In this document: positions 55,486 to 64,000 of the stretch, one piece after another
Layout: each line of letters starts with the position of its first letter
Position numbering within the stretch: the first letter of the stretch is position 1
Source of the DNA: Bufo bufo
Lineage: Eukaryota > Chordata > Amphibia > Anura > Bufonidae
Assembly: GCF_905171765.1 (NCBI RefSeq)
Contig: NC_053392.1
Span: 444,878,837-444,942,836, forward strand
Direction: 5' to 3'
DNA: 64,000 nucleotides
Translations under genes and position numbers: made by a program
The notes under the pieces: generated by a model
The model's input: only the letters and a program-made list of their open reading frames with translations
What the model was told of the DNA's origin: nothing
Database searches by the model: none

Positions 55486-56060
55486 TGTAAGAAGGTACAA
55501 GGAATCATCATGGATGATAGGTACGTGTCACCGAGATTCCTGGCCTCGGTGGAGTAAGAGACAGTTTTTATGTGTCAGCAGCAGTTGCTGTTTGACACCT
55601 TGGTACTTAGCATGGCTGTAATAACTGATCGGGGCGGCTCTTACTGGGAGTAGTCAAAGTGCTGGGTGGGTGACTACTTCCCATGTTCCAGGCCGGGTTT
55701 TGCCCCTGATAAAAAACAAGCCAGCACTGCCAGGTGGAGAAGATTACCTTAGTCTGACATTGGAGCTCAGGAGGTCAGTGTGCTGGGATCTGGAGCCTGT
55801 GCTGGGCTGGAGAGCGGAGAACCGCATGTAAGGGGAACAGGCCGCCTAAAGCCTTTATTTGAACTTTCGGAGACAGAACTGCCACCAAGGTGACTTTTGT
55901 TTTATTAACTTGCCATTGGGTGTGAAGTAACACCAACTCTGCAAAAGTAATGCTTTGTTTTTGGCATCATGAAAAAATAAACACTGAATTTTGAATTTAA
56001 ACTTGAATTTTGCCTCTGTAATGCACCCGCTTATCCTAACTACCAAAGTGAATCCCCACA
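55486..56060 (+). repeat. Gypsy 3' LTR (575 bp)
   Basis: Begins TGTAAGAAGG after a polypurine tract and ends AATCCCCACA where DIRS sequence begins. Contains AATAAA at 55976-55981 with about 80 bp to the end, and GATAAAAAA (near 55708) as a weak TATA candidate. There is no 5' LTR in the window to confirm the ends. The adjoining GTATC (56061-56065) would be the right half of its target duplication. Confidence 0.75.
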
Positions 56061-57570
56061 GTATCTAAAGAAGGTCTCCCCATGCGGGTCACAATGTCAC
56101 TGAATACTGCCAGATTTAAACTCCATTCTCCTGGGTGTAGTGGAGTTCAGCTGAAATATTTTCCAATTGATTTTGAGTTCCCCTTATGTGGACTGCTGAG
56201 ATGCCCTTTGTATAAAACTCTGCCCACTCCATAAAGAGAGCACATTCTTTGGACAGGCTGCAGCTCCTCGTTCCCCCTTGTTTGTTGACGTAGTAAACCG
56301 AGGATAGATTGTCTGACTGTATCAATATTTTGAATCCTGAAAGATGGGATTGAAAATGGAGAAGAGCCAGTCTTACTGCTCTCAATTCTCTTCAGTTAGA
56401 GGACATCATTGCCTCTTCTCTCATCCATTTTTTTTGTACTCATAGACCATCTTCATGGGCACCTGATCCCCAAGAGGAGGCATCCAATGTGAGAATCTTC
56501 TGACAATGAGGATTCAGATCTGTGCATTGCCACACGTGAGGTGATGTAATCTACCATTTCAGTTTCTGGCGAGTTAATGATGAAATTAATATCCTTTTCT
56601 CCAATGATTTGTAACCCCTGTCCCAGCTGGACAGAATATTGGACTGTAGACATCTGATGTGGGCTTTGGCCCAAGGAACAGCTTCTATGGATGAAGTTAG
56701 AAGACCCAATACTCTCATTGACTGATGGACACATACTTTGGGATTGGACAGAAGTTGATGGACCCCTCTTCGAATAGAAGATATTCTTTGTGGGGATAAT
56801 TTGAGTGTCATGCAGGAATTTTATCTGTTGTGACGGAACCAAGGAAGACTTTTCCATTTTTATCAGAAAACCGTGAGATTGAAGTAATTGGATTGCGGTC
56901 TGTACTGTAGTTGTAGTTTCAGTTGTTGGACAGAAGCTGCTACCAGCAACCAATCGTTGAGATAGGGAATAAAGGTGATGCCTCTCAGTCTGAGAAGCTT
57001 CAAGGACTACTGAGACCTTTGTAAAAACTCTCAGGGCTGAAGTTATTCCGAACGGAAGGCAGGAAAATTGGAGATGTACAATGCCTTTCATCATCTGGAC
57101 TGCTATTCTCAGAAATCTCATGTGACCGGGGCAAATCGGAATATGTAGGTATGCATCTACTAGATCTATCGATGCCACGTGATCTCCCTTCTTCAGGGCC
57201 ATAACGACAGATTTTATTGATTCCATTTTGAACCTTTTCTTTACAAAAAATTTGTTCAGAAAAGTTAAATCGATTATCAGCCTCCATTTGTCTCCTTGTT
57301 TGGGTACAGGAACGCCTTTGAATTTTTCTCCTGCTGGCACAGGCTCTAGGGCACCTTTGCGTACAATATATTGAATGAGAAGGCCGACAACTTGACCTTT
57401 TGGATGATTTATAAGGAAATGATCTGGAGGAAAGTGTGCGAACATTAGGACATCACCATTTTTTATCGCGGATGTAACCCAAGCATGTGTGGATGTGAGA
57501 GACCAGGCTGAAGAGAATAGTTTTAGTCTGGCGCCAACTTTCAGCTGAAGCATGGCGTAATTGCTCTGAG
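56061..57570 (-). mobile_element. DIRS1-like tyrosine-recombinase retrotransposon fragment
   Basis: Bounded right by the insertion of hAT-4 and left by the Gypsy LTR, which cuts it in mid-gene. It carries RT and RNase H but neither the tyrosine recombinase nor the split repeats, which would lie beyond the Gypsy element. Confidence 0.88.
56075..57553 (-). pseudogene. DIRS1-like reverse transcriptase and RNase H
   Basis: Start of the open part at 57553: VGARLKLFSSAW...WVTSAIKNGD and FAHFPPDHFL. RT motifs: WRLIIDLTFLNKFFVKKRFKMESI, DHVASIDLVDAYLHIPI (catalytic Asp) and FSCLPFGITSALRVFTKV. The catalytic box appears in a shifted frame as PYLNDWLLVA (near 56960), i.e. YLND instead of YLDD. RNase H (56116-56385): RAVRLALLHFQSHLSG, IQSDNLSSVYYVNKQGGTRS and SAVHIRGTQNQLENISAEL. 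The final part EWSLNLAVFSDIV runs to the Gypsy LTR. Frameshifts near 56980 and 56390. Confidence 0.88.
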
Positions 57571-57689
57571 TAGGGATGAGCGAACCCGAACTGTATAGTT
57601 CGGGTTCGTACCGAATTTTGGGGTGTCCGTGACACGGACCCGAACCCGAACATTTTCATAAAAGTCTGGGTTCGAGTTCGGTGTTCGAC

Positions 57690-57860
57690 GCTTTCTTGGC
57701 GCTTTTTGAAAGGCTGCAAAGCAGCCAATCAACAAGCATCATACTACTTGCCCCAAGAGGCCATCACAGCCATGCCTACTATTGGCATGGCTGTGATTGG
57801 CCAGTGCAGCATGTGACCCAGCCTCTATATAAGCTTGGGTCACGTAGCGCTGCATGTCAC
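57690..57860 (+). promoter_or_regulatory. hAT-4 promoter
   Basis: CCAAT (57725), inverted CCAAT (ATTGGCC, about 57797) and TATA (TATATAAG, 57826-57833), with about 1.7 kb of leader before the coding region. The same modules in the same order occur in hAT-1 and hAT-3. Confidence 0.7.
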
Positions 57861-58084
57861 TCTGCTGATACAAGTGTAGGGAGAGGTTGCAGCTGTGACG
57901 TTAGGGCGAGATTAGGCAGTGATTAACTCCTCCAAAAGACTTCATTCAGTGATCGATCTACAGCTGTGGATCATTGAACTGCTGCTATTCAATTGCTCAG
58001 TGTTTTTAGGCTGCCCAGAGCGTTTTTCAGTCACTTTTTTCTGGGGTGATCGGCGGCCATTTTGTGGCTTGCTTGTGCGCCAGC

Positions 58085-58755
58085 ACAAGCTGCCACCAAG
58101 TACATTTAACCATCAATAGTGTGGTTATTTTTTGCTATATCCTACATCAGGGTCAAGCTTTCATCAAGTGCATTTAACCATCAATAGTGTGGTTATTTTT
58201 TGGCCATATACTACATCAGGGGCAAGCTGAGCCTGTCACCCAAGTGCATTTAACCATCAATAGTGTGGTTATTTTTTGCTATTTCCTACATCAGGGTCAA
58301 GCTTTCATCAAGTGCATTTAACCATCAATAGTGTGGTTATTTTTTGGCCATATACTACATCAGGGTCAAGCTGAGCCTGTCACCCAAGTGCATTTAACCA
58401 TCAATAGTGTGGTTATTTTCTGGCCATATACTACATCAGGGTCAAGCTGAGCCTGTCACCCAAGTGCATTTAACCATCAATAGTGTGGTTATTTTTTGGC
58501 CATATACTACATCAGAGGCAAGCTGAGCCTGTCACCCAAGTGCATTTAACCATCAATAGTGTGGTTATTTTTTGCTATATCCTACATCAGGGTCAAGCTT
58601 TCATCAAGTGCATTTAACCATCAATAGTGTGGTTATTTTTTGGCCATATACTACATCAGGGGCAAGTTGAGCCTGTCACTCAGTGCATTTAACCATCAAT
58701 AGTGTCGTTATTTTTTGGCCATATACTACATCAGGGGCAAGTTGAGCCTGTCACC
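58085..58755 (+). repeat. Leader tandem repeat 1, 67-76-bp unit, nine copies
   Basis: Units contain AACCATCAATAGTGTGGTTATTTT, TACATCAGG(G/A)(G/T)CAAG and either TGAGCCTGTCACCCA or TTTCATCA. The long and short unit types are interspersed. Confidence 0.95.
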
Positions 58756-59400
58756 CAGCGCCTAAAAAATAGGCCTCACATTTATATTCATCCAAATCTG
58801 TCATTACTGTTTTAGCTGGTCAAGTTATTTTTAGTGTCCGTCAAAGCACAGTTTTTGTTCTGGGTTGAAAAACAATTCCCAATTTTTCAATTCTCAAAAT
58901 TAGTGGTTTCTGCTGTATCAGGCCTACTTTAAATCTATCCCTAAAAGGGTATATTAGATTCAAGGTGCTGATAGGGTAATTCTCAAGAACTTCACACACA
59001 CGCTACAGTGCAGATCCAAGTCTAATTCTGTGATTAAACATATACCTGTCACCCAGCGCCTAAAAAATAGGCCTCACATTTATATTCATCCAAATCTGTC
59101 ATTACTGTTTTAGCTGGTCAAGTTATTTTTAGTGTCCGTCAAAGCACAGTTTTTGTTCTGGGTTGAAAAACAATTCCCAATTTTGCAATTCTCAAAATTA
59201 GTGGTTTCTGCTGTACCAGGCCTACTTTAAATCTATCCCTAAAAGGGTATATTAGATTCAAGGTGCTGATAGGGTAATTCTCAAGAACTTCACACACACG
59301 CTACAGTGCAGATCCAAGTCTAATTCTGTCCGTAAACGTATACCTGTCACCCAGCGGCTTAATAATAGGCCTCAAATTTGTATTCAGCTAAATCTGTCAT
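58751..59400 (+). repeat. Leader tandem repeat 2, 298-bp unit, 2.2 copies
   Basis: Starts at TCACCCAGCG (58751, 59049, 59347), exactly 298 bp apart. Units include CTAAAAAATAGGCCTCACATT, CAAAGCACAGTTTTTGTTC and CACACACGCTACAGTGCAG. The third unit is truncated. Confidence 0.95.
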
Positions 59401-59576
59401 TACTGGTGTGCCTGTATTAGTGTAATACGGTACCTAAATAGATAGCCAGATAGTGTTAGGTGTCTGTAAAAAAAGGCCTGAATTTGAATTCAATACATTG
59501 GCCCGAATAATATTTTTCTTATTGTGGTGAACGGTAACAATGAGGAAAACATCTAGTAAGGGACGCGGACGCTGAC

Positions 59577-62573
59577 ATGGTCGTGGTGGTGTTAGTGGAC
59601 CCTCTGGTGCTAGGAGAGGACGTGGCCGTTCTGCCACAGCCACACGTCCTAGTGTACCAACTACCTCAGCCATATTTGGTGGGGCCCAATGCCGTTCTAA
59701 GGATGGTAAGGCCTGAGCAGGTACAGGCATTAGTCAATTGGGTGGCCGACAGTGCATCCAGCACATTCACATTATCTCCCACCCAGTCTTCTGCAGAAAG
59801 CGCACAGATGGCGCATGAAAACCAAGCCCATCAGTCTGTCACATCACCCCCATGCATATCAGGGAAACTGTCTGAGCCTCAAGTTATGCAGCAGTCTCTT
59901 ATGCTGTTTGAAGACTCTGCTGCCAGGGTTTCCCAAGGGCATCCACCTAGCCCTTCCCCAGGGGTGAAAGAGATAGATTGCACTAATGTACAACCACTTA
60001 TGTTTCCTGATGATGAGGACATGGGAATACCACCTCAGCACGTCTCTGATGATGACGAAACACAGGTGCCAACTGCTGCGTCTTTCTGCAGTGTGCAGAC
60101 TGAACAGGAGGTCAGAGATCAAGACTGGGTGGAAGACGATGCAGGGGACGATGAGGTCCTAGACCCCACATGGAATGAAGGTCGTGCCACTGACTTTCAC
60201 AGTTCGGAGGAAGAGGCAGTGGTGAGACCGAGCAAACCGCGTAGCAAAAGACAAAGAGGGAGCAGTGGGCAAAAGCAGAACACCCGCCGCCAAGAGACTC
60301 CGCCTGCTACTGACCGCCGCCATCTGGGACCGAGCACCACAAAGGCAGCTTCAAGGAGTTCCCTGGCATGGTACTTCTTCAAACAATGTGTTGACGACAA
60401 GACCCGAGTGGTTTGCACGCTGTGCCATCAGAGCCTGAAGCGAGGCATTAACGTTCTGAACCTTAGCACAACCTGCATGACCAGGCACCTGCATGCAAAG
60501 CATGAACTGCAGTGGAGTAAACACCTTAAAAACAAGGAAGTCACTCAGGCTCCCCCTGCTACCTCTTCTGTTGCTGCCGCCTCGGCCTCTTCTTCTGCTG
60601 CTGCCGCTTCGGCCTCTTCCTCCGCCTCTGGAGGAACGTTGGCACCTGCCGCCCAGCAAACATGGGATGTAGCACCAACACCACCACCTCCGTCACCAAG
60701 CATCTCAGCCATGTCACACGGCAGCGTTCAGCTTTCCATCTCACAAACATTTGAGAGAAAGCGTAAATTCCCACCTAGCCACCCTCGATCCCTGGCCCTG
60801 AATGCCAGCATTTCTAAACTACTGGCCTATGAAATGCTGTCATTTAGGCTGGTGGACACAGACAGCTTCAAACAGCTCATGTCGCTTGCTGTCCCACAGT
60901 ATGTTGTTCCCAGCCGGCACTACTTCTCCAAGAGAGCCGTGCCTTCCCTGCACAACCAAGTATCCGATAAAATCAAGTGTGCACTGCGCAACGCCATCTG
61001 TGGCAAGGTCCACCTAACTACAGATACGTGGACCAGTAAGCACGGCCAGGGACGCTATATCTCCCTAACTGCACATTGGGTAAATGTAGTGGCGGCTGGG
61101 CCCCAGGCGAAGAGCTGTTTTGCGCACGTCCTTCCGCCGCCAAGGATCGCAGGGCAACATTCTTTGCCTCCTGTCTCCTCCTCCTCCTACTCAGTTTCCT
61201 CCTCCTCTTCTTCCACCTGCTCATCTAGTCAGCCACACACCTTCACCACCAACTTCAGCACAGCCCAGGGTAAACGTCAGCAGGCCGTTCTGAAACTCAT
61301 ATGTTTGGGGGACAGGCCCCACACCGCACAGGAGTTGTGGCGGGGTATAGAACAACAGACCGACGAGTGGTTACTGCCGGTGAGCCTCAAGCCTGGCCTA
61401 GTGGTGTGCGATAATGGGCGAAATCTCGTTGCAGCTCTGGGACTAGCCGGTTTGACGCACATCCCTTGCCTGGCGCATGTGCTGAATTTGGTGGTGCAGA
61501 AGTTCATTCACAACTACCCCGACATGTCAGAGCTGCTGCATAAAGTGCGGGCCGTCTGTTCGCGCTTCCGGCGTTCACATCCTGCCGCTGCTCGCCTGTC
61601 TGCGCTACAGCGTAACTTCGGCCTTCCCGCTCACCGCCTCATATGCGACGTGCCCACCAGGTGGAACTCCACCTTGCACATGCTGGACAGACTGTGCGAG
61701 CAGCAGCAGGCCATAGTGGAGTTTCAGCTGCAGCACGCACGGGTCAGTCGCACTGCGGATCAGCCCCACTTCACCACCAATGACTGGGCCTCCATGCGAG
61801 ACCTGTGTGCCCTGTTGCCCTGTTTCGAGTACTCCATCAACATGGCCAGTGGTGATGACGCCGTTATCAGCGTTACAATACCACTTCTATGTCTCCTTGA
61901 GAAAACACTTAGGGCGATGATGGAAAAGGAGGTGGCCCAGGAGGAGGATGAGGAAGAGGGGTCATTTTTAGCACTTTCAGGCCAGTCTCTTCGAAGTGAC
62001 TCAGAGGGAGGTTTTTTGCAACAGCAGAGGCCAGGTACAAATGTGGCCAGACAGGGCCCACTACTGGAGGACGAGGAGGACGAGGATGAGGAAGAGGTGG
62101 AGGAGGAAGAGGATGAAGCAGGTTCACAGCGGGCTGGCACCCAACGCAGCTCGGGCCCATCACTGGTGCGTGGCTGGGGGGAAATGCAGTACGATGACGA
62201 TACGCCTCCCACAGAGGACAGCTTGTCCTTACCTCTGGGCAGCCTGGCACACATGAGCGACTACATGCTGCAGTGCCTGCGCAATGACAGCAGAGTTGCC
62301 CACATTTTAACGTGTGCGGACTACTGGGTTGCCACCCTGCTGGATCCACGGTACAAAGACAATGTGCCCACCTTACTTCATGCACTGGAGCGTTATAGTA
62401 AGATGCGCGAGTACAAGCGCACGTTGGTAGACGCGCTACTGAGAGAATTCACAAATGTCACAGGGGAACAAGTGGAAGCCCAAGGCGAAGGCAGAGGAGG
62501 AGCAAGAGGTCGCCAACACAGCTGTGTCACGGCCAGCTCCTCTGAGGGCAGGGTTAGCATGGCAGAGATGTAG
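59577..62573 (+). CDS. hAT transposase, 998-codon open frame, lacks hATC
   Basis: ZBED-type hAT transposase. BED zinc finger at residues about 260-310 (W-Y-F, VVCTLC ... RHLHAKH). Ser/Ala/Pro-rich linker. RNase H-like catalytic parts: TTDTWTSKHGQGRYISLTAHWV (about 480-500), VCDNGRNLVAAL and CLAHVLNLVV (about 605-640), DVPTRWNSTLHML (about 690). A run of acidic residues (about 820-845) and YWVATLLDPRYKD (about 915) follow. The frame ends at TAG 62571-62573, where the hAT-1 copy has Trp (MAEMWKSF), so the dimerisation domain is cut off. Residues 1 to about 32 are probably a wrong frame: an ATG at 59539 opens a basic Gly/Arg-rich frame like the hAT-1 N-terminus, stopped at once by TGA. Confidence 0.9.
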   Translation: MVVVVLVDPLVLGEDVAVLPQPHVLVYQLPQPYLVGPNAVLRMVRPEQVQALVNWVADSASSTFTLSPTQSSAESAQMAHENQAHQSVTSPPCISGKLSEPQVMQQSLMLFEDSAARVSQGHPPSPSPGVKEIDCTNVQPLMFPDDEDMGIPPQHVSDDDETQVPTAASFCSVQTEQEVRDQDWVEDDAGDDEVLDPTWNEGRATDFHSSEEEAVVRPSKPRSKRQRGSSGQKQNTRRQETPPATDRRHLGPSTTKAASRSSLAWYFFKQCVDDKTRVVCTLCHQSLKRGINVLNLSTTCMTRHLHAKHELQWSKHLKNKEVTQAPPATSSVAAASASSSAAAASASSSASGGTLAPAAQQTWDVAPTPPPPSPSISAMSHGSVQLSISQTFERKRKFPPSHPRSLALNASISKLLAYEMLSFRLVDTDSFKQLMSLAVPQYVVPSRHYFSKRAVPSLHNQVSDKIKCALRNAICGKVHLTTDTWTSKHGQGRYISLTAHWVNVVAAGPQAKSCFAHVLPPPRIAGQHSLPPVSSSSYSVSSSSSSTCSSSQPHTFTTNFSTAQGKRQQAVLKLICLGDRPHTAQELWRGIEQQTDEWLLPVSLKPGLVVCDNGRNLVAALGLAGLTHIPCLAHVLNLVVQKFIHNYPDMSELLHKVRAVCSRFRRSHPAAARLSALQRNFGLPAHRLICDVPTRWNSTLHMLDRLCEQQQAIVEFQLQHARVSRTADQPHFTTNDWASMRDLCALLPCFEYSINMASGDDAVISVTIPLLCLLEKTLRAMMEKEVAQEEDEEEGSFLALSGQSLRSDSEGGFLQQQRPGTNVARQGPLLEDEEDEDEEEVEEEEDEAGSQRAGTQRSSGPSLVRGWGEMQYDDDTPPTEDSLSLPLGSLAHMSDYMLQCLRNDSRVAHILTCADYWVATLLDPRYKDNVPTLLHALERYSKMREYKRTLVDALLREFTNVTGEQVEAQGEGRGGARGRQHSCVTASSSEGRVSMAEM

Positions 62574-62935
62574 AAAAGTTTTGTCACCACGCCACAGCTA
62601 ACTGCACCACCACCTGATACGGAACGTGTTAGCAGGAGGCAACATTTCAATAACATGGTGGAACAGTACCTGTGCACACCCCTCCACATACTGACTGATG
62701 GTTCGGCCCCATTCAACTTCTGGGTCTTCAAATTGTCCACGTGGCCAGAGCTAGCCTTTTATGCCTTGGAGGTGCTGGCCTGCCCGGCGGCCAGCGTTTT
62801 GTCTGAACGTGTATTCAGCACGGCAGGGGGCGTCATTACAGACAAACGCAGCCGCCAATGTGGACAAGCTGACGTTCATAAAAATGAACCAGGCATGGAT
62901 CCCACAGGACCTGTCCATCCCTTGTGCAGATTAGA
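62574..62935 (+). pseudogene. hAT-4 hATC domain beyond the stop
   Basis: In the same frame as the transposase: NMVEQYLCTPLHILTDGSAPFNFWVFKL, WPELAFYALEVLACPAASVLSERVFSTAGGVITDKRSR. After that a gap of about 11 bases relative to hAT-1 shifts the frame so that the usual TFIKMNQAW ending is read wrongly. hATC mediates dimerisation and completes the catalytic fold, so its loss should inactivate the protein. Confidence 0.9.
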
Positions 62936-63039
62936 CATTAACTACCTCCCCTTAACAATATATTATTGTACTCCAGGGCACTTCCTCATTCAATCCTATT
63001 TTTATTTTCATTTTACCATTATATTGCGGGGCAACCCAA

Positions 63040-64000
63040 AGTTGAATGAACCTCTCCTCTGTCTGGGTGCCGGGGCCTAAAAATATCTGACAGTGGCCTG
63101 TTCCAGTGGTGGGTGACATGAAGCCTGATTCTCTGCTATGATATGAAGACTGATTCTCTGCTGACATGAAGCCTGAATCTCTGTTATGGGACCTCTCTCC
63201 TCTGTCTGGGTGCCGGGGCCTAAAAATATCTGACAGTGGCCTGTTCCAGTGGTGGGTGACGTGAAGCCTGATTCTCTGCTATGACATGAAGACTGATTCT
63301 CTGCTGACATAAAGCCAGATTCTCTGTTACGGGACCTCTCTCCTCTGCCTGGGTGCCTGGGCCTAAATATCTGACAATGGACTGTTCCAGTGTTGGGTGA
63401 CGTAAAGCCTGATTCTCTGCTATGACATGCAGACTGATTCTCTGCTGACATGAAGCCAGATTCTCTGTTACGGGACCTCTCTCCTCTGCCTGGGTGCCTG
63501 GGCCTAAATATCTGACAATGGACTGTTCCAGTGTTGGGTGACGTAAAGCATGATTCTCTGCTATGACATGCAGACTGATTCTCTGCTGACATGAAGCCAG
63601 ATTCTCTGTTACGGGACCTCTCTCCTCTGCCTGGGTGCCTGGGCCTAAATATCTGACAATGGACTGTTCCAGTGTTGGGTGACGTAAAGCATGATTCTCT
63701 GCTATGACATGCAGACTGATTCTCTGCTGACATGAAGCCAGATTCTCTGTTACGGGACCTCTCTCCTCTGCCTGGGCCTAAATATCTGACAATGGACTGT
63801 TCCAGTGTTGGGTGACGTGAAGCCTGATTCTCTGCTATGACATGAAGACTGATTCTCTGCTGACATGAAGCCAGATTCTCTGTTACGGGACCTCTCTCCT
63901 CTGCCTGGGTGCCTGGGCCTAAATATCTGACAATGGACTGTTCCAGTGTTGGGTGACATGAAGCCTGATTCTCTGCTATGACATGAAGACTGATTCTCTG
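63040..64000 (+). repeat. Trailer tandem repeat, 141-bp unit, about seven copies to window end
   Basis: GGGACCTCTCTCCTCTG recurs at 63188, 63331, 63472, 63613, 63754 and 63887. Spacings are 143, 141, 141, 141 and 133 (one unit lacks GTGCCTGG). Each unit includes CTGACA(G/A)TGG(C/A)CTGTTCCAGTG and three GATTCTCTG(C/T)T(A/G) blocks. The minus-strand open frames in this array (MSAENQS... repeats) are read through the repeat. Confidence 0.95.

Larger units (their letters stand above)
50615..56060 (+). mobile_element. Ty3/Gypsy element with Gmr1-like domain order, 5' truncated
   Basis: Collinear plus-strand pol gene: aspartic protease, integrase, reverse transcriptase, RNase H, then polypurine tract and 3' LTR. 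Standard Gypsy elements have integrase last. Integrase before RT is the Ty1/copia order and, among Gypsy elements, the hallmark of the Gmr1-like group of deuterostomes. The 5' LTR, gag and the start of pol are missing at the 50614 junction. A Tc1 (51699-53334) interrupts the integrase. Many stops in the second half. Confidence 0.85.
57571..64000 (+). mobile_element. hAT-4, runs off the window
   Basis: Begins TAGGGATGAGCGAACCCGAAC, inserted into DIRS coding sequence. Order: terminal sub-repeats, promoter, two kinds of tandem repeats in the leader, transposase, trailer of 141-bp repeats that continues to the window end. Same family as hAT-1 but uninterrupted, so it serves as reference for the others. 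The 3' terminus is not in the window. Confidence 0.9.

Noticed and set aside
63077..63959. 218-residue minus-strand frame with MSAENQSACHSRES repeats
   Set aside because: It is the reverse of the 141-bp hAT trailer repeat. 141 is divisible by three, which keeps the frame open.

Overview
This 64 kb window looks like vertebrate nuclear DNA, most likely from an anuran amphibian. I infer that from the mix of repeats: hAT elements with GTTGAGCGAACCCGAAC-type ends, Tc1/mariner, piggyBac, DIRS, a Gypsy element with Gmr1-like domain order, and elements carrying a CCTGATGAAG...CGAAACGCG motif. I found no host exon, tRNA or functional rRNA gene. Essentially everything recognisable is transposon-derived.

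Left part (1-17700): a 2.6 kb palindromic element (1242-3841) is followed by a small palindromic MITE and then a 13.4 kb minus-strand hAT element (hAT-1, 4246-17700). The hAT-1 transposase is broken by a second copy of the palindromic family (8596-10663, 8-bp target-site duplication), which in turn carries a Tc1 element. The hAT-1 leader is broken by a non-autonomous hAT (12851-16722, 8-bp duplication CTGCAAAG) full of minisatellites. The 3' trailer of hAT-1 holds two segments that read as 18S rRNA.

Middle (17701-35613): an older plus-strand hAT (hAT-2) is present only as decayed pieces. A solo LTR, a 404-bp retroposon-like element, a Tc1 and a TTAA-flanked MITE inside the Tc1 had accumulated in it. 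A 3.65 kb stretch covering all of these then became a nearly identical tandem triplication (18449-29409) with a 6-bp junction microhomology. A second Tc1 family (31400-32993) has a transposase with a single stop. A minisatellite (33.0-34.7 kb) follows, and then the hAT-2 C-terminal domain.

Right-middle (35614-50614): the 5' end of a third hAT (hAT-3) has been invaded by a non-autonomous piggyBac-like element (36839-40307, TTAA) and a long-TIR Harbinger-like element (40479-48883, TTA). The latter contains a complete piggyBac element (41769-47916, TTAA) whose transposase has one frameshift and retains all catalytic Asp residues. Two inverted copies of a hAT-like MITE close this region.

Right end (50615-64000): a Ty3/Gypsy fragment has the order protease-integrase-RT-RNase H (as in Gmr1-like elements), is interrupted by a Tc1, and ends in a 3' LTR. 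It abuts a minus-strand DIRS1-like fragment. A fourth hAT (hAT-4, same family as hAT-1) with a 998-codon open frame then runs off the window. The genes do not form a pathway. They are independent selfish elements whose nesting order gives a relative insertion history.
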